Source of the DNA: Paraspadella gotoi
Taxonomy: Eukaryota; Chaetognatha
DNA: 64,000 nt
Direction: 5' to 3'
Assembly (NCBI GenBank): GCA_051294375.1
Contig: CM119267.1
Coordinates: 16,410,169 to 16,474,168 of the forward strand
Below, piece after piece: positions 58,914 to 64,000 of the stretch; within the stretch, counting starts at the first letter, position 1, and each line of letters opens with the position of its first letter. Both the position numbers and the translations under genes were made by a program. The notes under the pieces are model-generated. The model was not told where the DNA came from and ran no database searches. It worked only from the letters and a program-made list of their open reading frames with translations.

Positions 58914-59145
58914 CGCAGAGAGAGATGAAGAGAGACGAGAAGAGAAAGGAGAGGAACGGCAATTCAAAATCGAAGGAGGGTGAGCAATAAATGGACTCCG
59001 CAGAAGAGAGAAAAGAGAGAAAGAGAGAAAAGAAAGAAGAGAGAGAAGAAGAGAAGATGAAGAACGAGAGAGAGAGAGAGAGAGAGAGAAGAGAGAGCAG
59101 AAGAAAGAGAGAGAGAGAAAGAGAGAGGAGAGAGAATAGAGAAGT
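58870..59145 (+). repeat. Interrupted (GA)n tract
   Basis: Purine-only stretches (58882-58975, 59002-59140) made of GAGAGA with AAGA interruptions, leading toward the gap 59271-59417. Confidence 0.85.
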
Positions 59146-59417
59146 TTGAAGCGAGGCCGTTTGAAGGAAGGTGAAACGCAGAGGCGACAGTAAACGCAAC
59201 AATCAACAAAGGTGAAGTTGCAAAAGGAAGGCGATTGTGAACCAATGAATTGTTTTCCCGATTGGTAATANNNNNNNNNNNNNNNNNNNNNNNNNNNNNN
59301 NNNNNNNNNNNNNNNNNNNNNNNNNNNNNNNNNNNNNNNNNNNNNNNNNNNNNNNNNNNNNNNNNNNNNNNNNNNNNNNNNNNNNNNNNNNNNNNNNNNN
59401 NNNNNNNNNNNNNNNNN

Positions 59418-60371
59418 GAGAGAGAGAGAGAGAGAATGGTGGCAGGAAACGATCGCCAAGGAGCTTTTCTTAGCTCTTGCCTATTCTTGCCCACAACCTG
59501 CGCCCATACCTACCTGCACTTACCCTTACCTCCCTTACCTTCGCCTTTCGGTCCTTACCTGTCGAAAGCGCTTTTTTTTTGTCCCGAAATTACGTCCTTC
59601 GAGACGAATGGAGTATTTTAATCCTTTTCATGGTGCTGACAGCTTAGAATATGAGGCGCTGGCAAATTTGGTGCTGAAGGAATGGCAGAGTTTTCACTTC
59701 TCTTTCTTCTTTTTTGTTTTTGTTTTTTTTATAAAATGTCTCTAATCGAGAATTTTTTACGTCGTGGGGGAAAGTGGTAAACGATTGCAGTTTGATTACT
59801 GTTATTGTGGGTTTAAATATATATTCATCGATCATTAAAAATCATCAAAAATAACATCGAATGACCCGAATATAAAACTGTTAGTTTGGACATCCGCGGC
59901 AAAACGAAACGAATGAGGTGAGTTTTTTTAATCTCAATTTAAACTCTCGGTCAAAAATGACGGAATTTAGTTTCCGCGATATTTTTTGAAAACTCAATTT
60001 CATTCTTAACCAGGTTTCAAAACCCGGAATTTGAAACAGTTCACGATTCCTTCTCTTCAACAAAAATTTCTGTCAAGGGAGAAAAAAAAAATCGATGAAA
60101 GGAAACGAAATTCCGCTTTTTGAGTTTTTGAGTTTTTGTGTGGAATTTTTTTTCCTTTTTTTTATGATTTCATGACAAAAACTCGATTTGCGGTCAAAGA
60201 TGACGACGATGACGAGGAAGACGCTGATAAAGACGACGACTACGAAGCGAACAACAATTACAAGAACAACTTAAACGTAGATAAAGATGATGAGAAAGAG
60301 AAAGGAAAGTTGAGAGAAATGAGTAGGAGGAAAAAGAGGAAACAAATAAAGGAGAAATGTGAGATGTAAAG
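59418..60371. other. AT-rich sequence with a poly-Asp mini-ORF
   Basis: Mostly non-coding. A 77-codon frame starting ATG at 60136 contains DDDDDEEDADKDDD and ends in a Lys/Arg-rich tail before TAA at 60367. Low complexity makes it a doubtful gene. Confidence 0.4.
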
Positions 60372-60480
60372 TAAAGAAAAGAAAAGAAAAGAAAAGAAAA
60401 GAAAAGAAAAGAAAAGAAAAGAAAAGAAAAGAAAAGAAAAGAAAAGAAAAGAAAAGAAAAGAAAGAAAAGAAAGAAAGAA
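60372..60480 (+). repeat. (AAAAG)n pentanucleotide microsatellite
   Basis: About 20 AAAAG units in register, then AAAG units at the right edge. Confidence 0.95.
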
Positions 60481-61212
60481 ATGAAAGGAAAACAAATGAA
60501 GAAATAAAAAGTAACAGGGAAAAAGGGATAGGTAAAAATTGTAGCAAAAGACTTAATCAAAGATCGAAAATGATTTAAAAAAAATAAATATAACGCGCGT
60601 GTAAGAGAATTAAAGAAATTTAAAAAAAAAATGGGAAAAAAAAATTCTAGAAGACGAAAACGCGACCGGAGAGAAAACGAGAGAGAAAGAGAGAAAGATT
60701 CTCTCGTTGGCTTCGGAAGCAGAGGAGGAAGAAAGAGAAGATGGAAAGAAAGAATGGTGACAGGGAGGAGGAGGAGGAAAAAGAGGAGGAGGAGGAGAAC
60801 GATGAGGAAATACGGAGAGGAGGAAGAGGAGGAGGAACGAGGAAGAGAAACGTCGGACTTGAAAAAAAAAANNNNNNNNNNNNNNNNNNNNNNNNNNNNN
60901 NNNNNNNNNNNNNNNNNNNNNNNNNNNNNNNNNNNNNNNNNNNNNNNNNNNNNNNNNNNNNNNNNNNNNNNNNNNNNNNNNNNNNNNNNNNNNNNNNNNN
61001 NNNNNNNNNNNNNTTTTCTTTTTTTTTTTTTGAGGCCGTGAAATCCGTGTGAACAAAATTTAAAAAGAAAAACAGATAAACCTACTTTTTCGCGGACTCA
61101 ATAAAGAAAAATGGCGGCCCCGGACTCTTTCTCTTTTGTTTTGTGTTTTTCCTTTCTTTTTATTTACTTACCTATTTACTTTTTTATTGCTAATTTTATT
61201 TTCTTTATAATT
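60481..61212. other. Polypurine DNA around a 142-bp gap
   Basis: 60640-60871 on + is almost all purine (GAGGAGGAGGAA words), the gap is 60872-61013, and the exit is poly-T. No gene. Confidence 0.6.
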
Positions 61213-61247
<35 letters not shown>

Positions 61248-61300
61248 CTCTTTCCTTCTTTCTTTCTTTTTTCTTTCTTTCCTTTTTTTTCATTTCTTCT
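61213..61300 (+). repeat. (TTTC)n microsatellite
   Basis: TTTC units over about 90 bases with CC and TTT interruptions. Confidence 0.9.
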
Positions 61301-62496
61301 TCCAACTCGTAAAAGGTTTGGGGGGGGGGCGTCAAGCGAACGAAGGGGGAACGAAATAAACCTTCACTGAATGACGTCGACGTCACAAGAATCTCTCGTG
61401 GCGCAGAAAACGGCCGATGGCACCGGAATGGCCGATGGCATGGGACAAACAAATGGCACCGGAAGTGACGAAGAAAAAACCCGATAGAAAAAGAAAGAAA
61501 AAAAAACGTCAATGAGAGAGAAAAAGAAAGAGAGGCGCCCGGCGCCCGAAAACTCGATGGCGACGAAAAGATTTAATTAAAAAAGAAAAAAAAAAAGAAT
61601 CAGCGCGACGACAACATTCGTACCCTAATTGCAGATTCCACCCGAAACTACGATTCCGTCGTATAATTTAATTGCAGATAAAACTGCGATAAAATGGCGG
61701 GAAATCGGTTGGAGCCGAAAAAAAAAATGGCGCGCGTCTACAAATTAGATTAAAAAAAACCGAATCAAAGTCGAAAAATAGGAAAGAAAAAAAAAAGAGG
61801 GAAATTAATTAAATCAAAGGATCTCTACTCGTCAAAGGGAATATAACGACAAGAAGAAGAATAAAAAGAGCAAAGGAATAAATCAGAATTAGCGATGGAT
61901 ACTCAGAAGGAAAAAAAAAAANNNNNNNNNNNNNNNNNNNNNNNNNNNNNNNNNNNNNNNNNNNNNNNNNNNNNNNNNNNNNNNNNNNNNNNNNNNNNNN
62001 NNNNNNNNNNNNNNNNNNNNNNNNNNNNNNNNNNNNNNNNNNNNNNNNNNNNNNNNNNNNNNNNNNNNNNNNNNNNNNNNNNNNNNNNNNNNNNNNNNNN
62101 NNNNNNGAGAGAAAGAGAGAGAGAGAGAGAGAGAATGAGGAAAACTCGATGAAAAAATCATTTATGAAAATAAAGTCGCAAAGCCTTGGGGAGGAGAGGG
62201 AGGAAATCACGACAATAACAACGACGACGACGACGACGATAATACGAACAAGATATGACGGCCAAGGCTACGATTACGACGTCAGCGACGGCGACGATAA
62301 AGATGACGATGTATGAAATCGCAGATCGCGGTTTGCCAATAGCTTCAGTGAATCATAGATCCTAATTCATGTCACCTTGTCGCGAAGATTCAAATTAACT
62401 ATTTAATTTAAAACAGTTTTTTGGACAAGTTCAACAATTTTAAACACAGCGAGAAAAATGACAACCGACATGACAGATGACATAATTGAAAATTGA
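61301..62496. other. Non-coding DNA with gap and (GAC)n patch
   Basis: GC-rich at 61330-61560, then A-rich. The gap is 61922-62106, leaving through (GA)n, with (GAC)n at 62220-62240. No gene supported. Confidence 0.5.
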
Positions 62497-62667
62497 AAAG
62501 AAGATGGGAAAGAAGACAATCGAGGCGACGACGACCATGATGACGAAGACGACGACGACGATAACGACGACGCCGACGCTGTGGGAAGCGACAACACACT
62601 AATGAGACTTTCTACCGGGTTTTCCGCTTTGGGGAATTCCAAAAAATTGGAGCAATTGACTTGGGGG
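62497..62667 (+). CDS. Possible exon truncated by gap: Asp-rich then ordinary sequence
   Basis: Open for 57 codons from after TGA 62494 to the gap at 62668. An acidic start (KEDGKEDNRG, Asp runs) passes into a stretch of normal composition, GSDNTLMRLSTGFSALGN, then SKKLEQLTWG at the gap edge. That C-terminal part is not repeat-derived, which lifts it above the other poly-Asp frames in the window. No clear acceptor, no ATG in frame before the acidic run, and no family recognised. Confidence 0.28.
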
Positions 62668-62809
62668 NNNNNNNNNNNNNNNNNNNNNNNNNNNNNNNNN
62701 NNNNNNNNNNNNNNNNNNNNNNNNNNNNNNNNNNNNNNNNNNNNNNNNNNNNNNNNNNNNNNNNNNNNNNNNNNNNNNNNNNNNNNNNNNNNNNNNNNNN
62801 NNNNNNNNN

Positions 62810-64000
62810 GAGTGACGAGAGAAAAGAGGAGAGCAAAGGTGAGTTAGTGAGAGGGGCCAAAGGGGAAAGGTGAAAAGCCGGAGTCTCCAGCGAAAAAAAA
62901 AGGCATGACAAAAGGTTAACAAGGTAGGGAGAAAGCGGGCTAACGGCTTGGAAGGAAAAGGGCAAAGTAAAAGGAGGAAAGCGGAAAGAAAAAGGGATTG
63001 CAAAGGGGAGGAGAGAAGAAGTAATAGTAAAGAAAGGAAACAATACTGCGTTACTTTTGTCTTGAAGTTGAAAATAAAAGAAAAGGAACTTGGAAGAAAA
63101 CTGAGAAAAAAAGGGCGGGTACTAAAAGAAAAGGAAAGGAAAGCAAAACAGGACGTAAAAAAAAAAGATAATAAGGGAAATAAAAAGGAAAAGAAAAAAA
63201 AAAGAAAATATAAGTGAAAAGAAGCAAAAAAAAAAAAGAAAGAAAGAAAAAAAGAAAATCCGAGACAGACTAGGAATGGAGCGGAGAAAGGCACGACATA
63301 CGCTTTGCTGAAAAGGGAGATGGTTGTCGAGGGTTGGAATGGCATCGACCAATGATTGGCGGAGGGGTCGAGGGTGGGGTGAGAATAGGTAAAGGTTGGT
63401 GCGGTGGAAAGAGAGAAAGGGGGTCGACGGCCGGCAAATTAATGAGGTAAACATCCCGCGAAATAAGAGTAAAAAGTCATTACCGATGATAAATAAGATA
63501 TAACCAGAGTCTTATGTACGAGCGGCCGGGGACGAGGGACGCCGTGGCAGGGCCTCCCAACGGAGAAAGGGAGACGATGGGAGCCGGTTATTTAATGCGA
63601 CGATGACGATGACGACGACGATGATGACGACGGCGTCCGCGACGCAGGTGAAACGAAAAACCCAGGTGCGTGGACGTGCGGACAGATGCAGGGTAAACGC
63701 GTTCGCGCGGAAAATTACCGTCACGAGCGTAGACTTCGTTTAGGTGTTAAGGCAGTGGAGAAATTTAAACGTTGAATTTGTTGTTCATGTTTTCTGGATG
63801 CGAAAAAGTAGGAATAAGATTAAAATAAAAAAATAAAACACTTGCAAAACAGAAATTTAGGGAGAAAAGGTTTTCGGGGGAAATTAAGAGGATGCGGGAA
63901 AGAGGAGGAGGAAGATGTGGAGGGAAATAGGAGGAGGAAGAGGTGGAGGGAAAGTGATTGGAGGGGTCAGAGTCGAGATGTCTCCCCCGATGGCACCGAA
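62810..64000 (+). other. Purine-rich end of window, no gene recognised
   Basis: 62810-63420 is strongly purine-biased on +. A (GAC/GAT)n patch at 63600-63640 opens a 59-codon frame (63596-63775) with eleven Asp and a basic tail. The final 100 bases are GAGGAGGAA-rich. Confidence 0.5.

Noticed and set aside
58482-59459. 325-codon - strand Ser/Leu/Phe-rich frame
   Set aside because: Made of (GA)n on the opposite strand, a 147-base gap and the 23-bp minisatellite.
60194-60547. 117-codon - strand Phe-rich frame
   Set aside because: Produced by the (AAAAG)n microsatellite.

Overview
The window looks like non-coding, repeat-dominated chromosomal DNA from an animal, most likely an invertebrate and perhaps an arthropod. 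There are no operons, ribosome-binding sites or long intact reading frames. What it does hold is (GA)n/(CT)n and (GAC)n microsatellites, minisatellites, transposable-element remains, a few short exon-like islands bounded by GT/AG, and 25 runs of N. The taxon is an inference from style only; no conserved host gene was recognised.

Layout. 1-5544: gapped sequence with purine/pyrimidine microsatellites and two minisatellites. 5545-10575: a block (arm A) that reappears as diverged reverse complements at 26430-30810 (arm B) and, for its right part, at 22950-24020 (arm C). 10576-15705: AT-rich DNA with a ~20-bp satellite, a tRNA-like SINE remnant and a 10-bp minisatellite. 15706-21681: the best-supported element, a decayed DIRS-like tyrosine-recombinase retrotransposon with inverted terminal repeats and recognisable Gag-like, reverse transcriptase, RNase H and tyrosine recombinase relics, all on the + strand. 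21919-30873: arms B and C, bracketed by two 25-N joins. 30899-33060: three exon-like + strand stretches. 33060-44425: a GC-rich island, a poly-T tract, a block duplicated again beyond 44426, and AT-rich DNA. 44451-49637: microsatellites, one exon-like - strand segment, and a ~255-bp direct repeat. 49638-52326: a ~2.7-kb element with ~550-bp terminal inverted repeats and no transposase. 52327-64000: repeat-family copies, one LRR-N-terminal-like exon candidate, an 881-bp gap, and purine-rich DNA with several poly-Asp mini-ORFs.

Functionally, only the DIRS-like element is a coherent gene set: Gag for particles, RT/RNase H for cDNA synthesis, recombinase for integration. It is broken by many stops and frameshifts. 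The host exon candidates are weak and cannot be linked to each other.

A caution runs through the whole window. The 25-N joins, the density of 1-2-base indels, and duplicated blocks beside those joins suggest that parts were built from noisy long reads, some perhaps placed twice or inverted. I did not find a convincing undescribed system. The most useful leads are the DIRS-like element, the long-TIR element, the shared satellite, and the duplicated blocks that need checking for misassembly.
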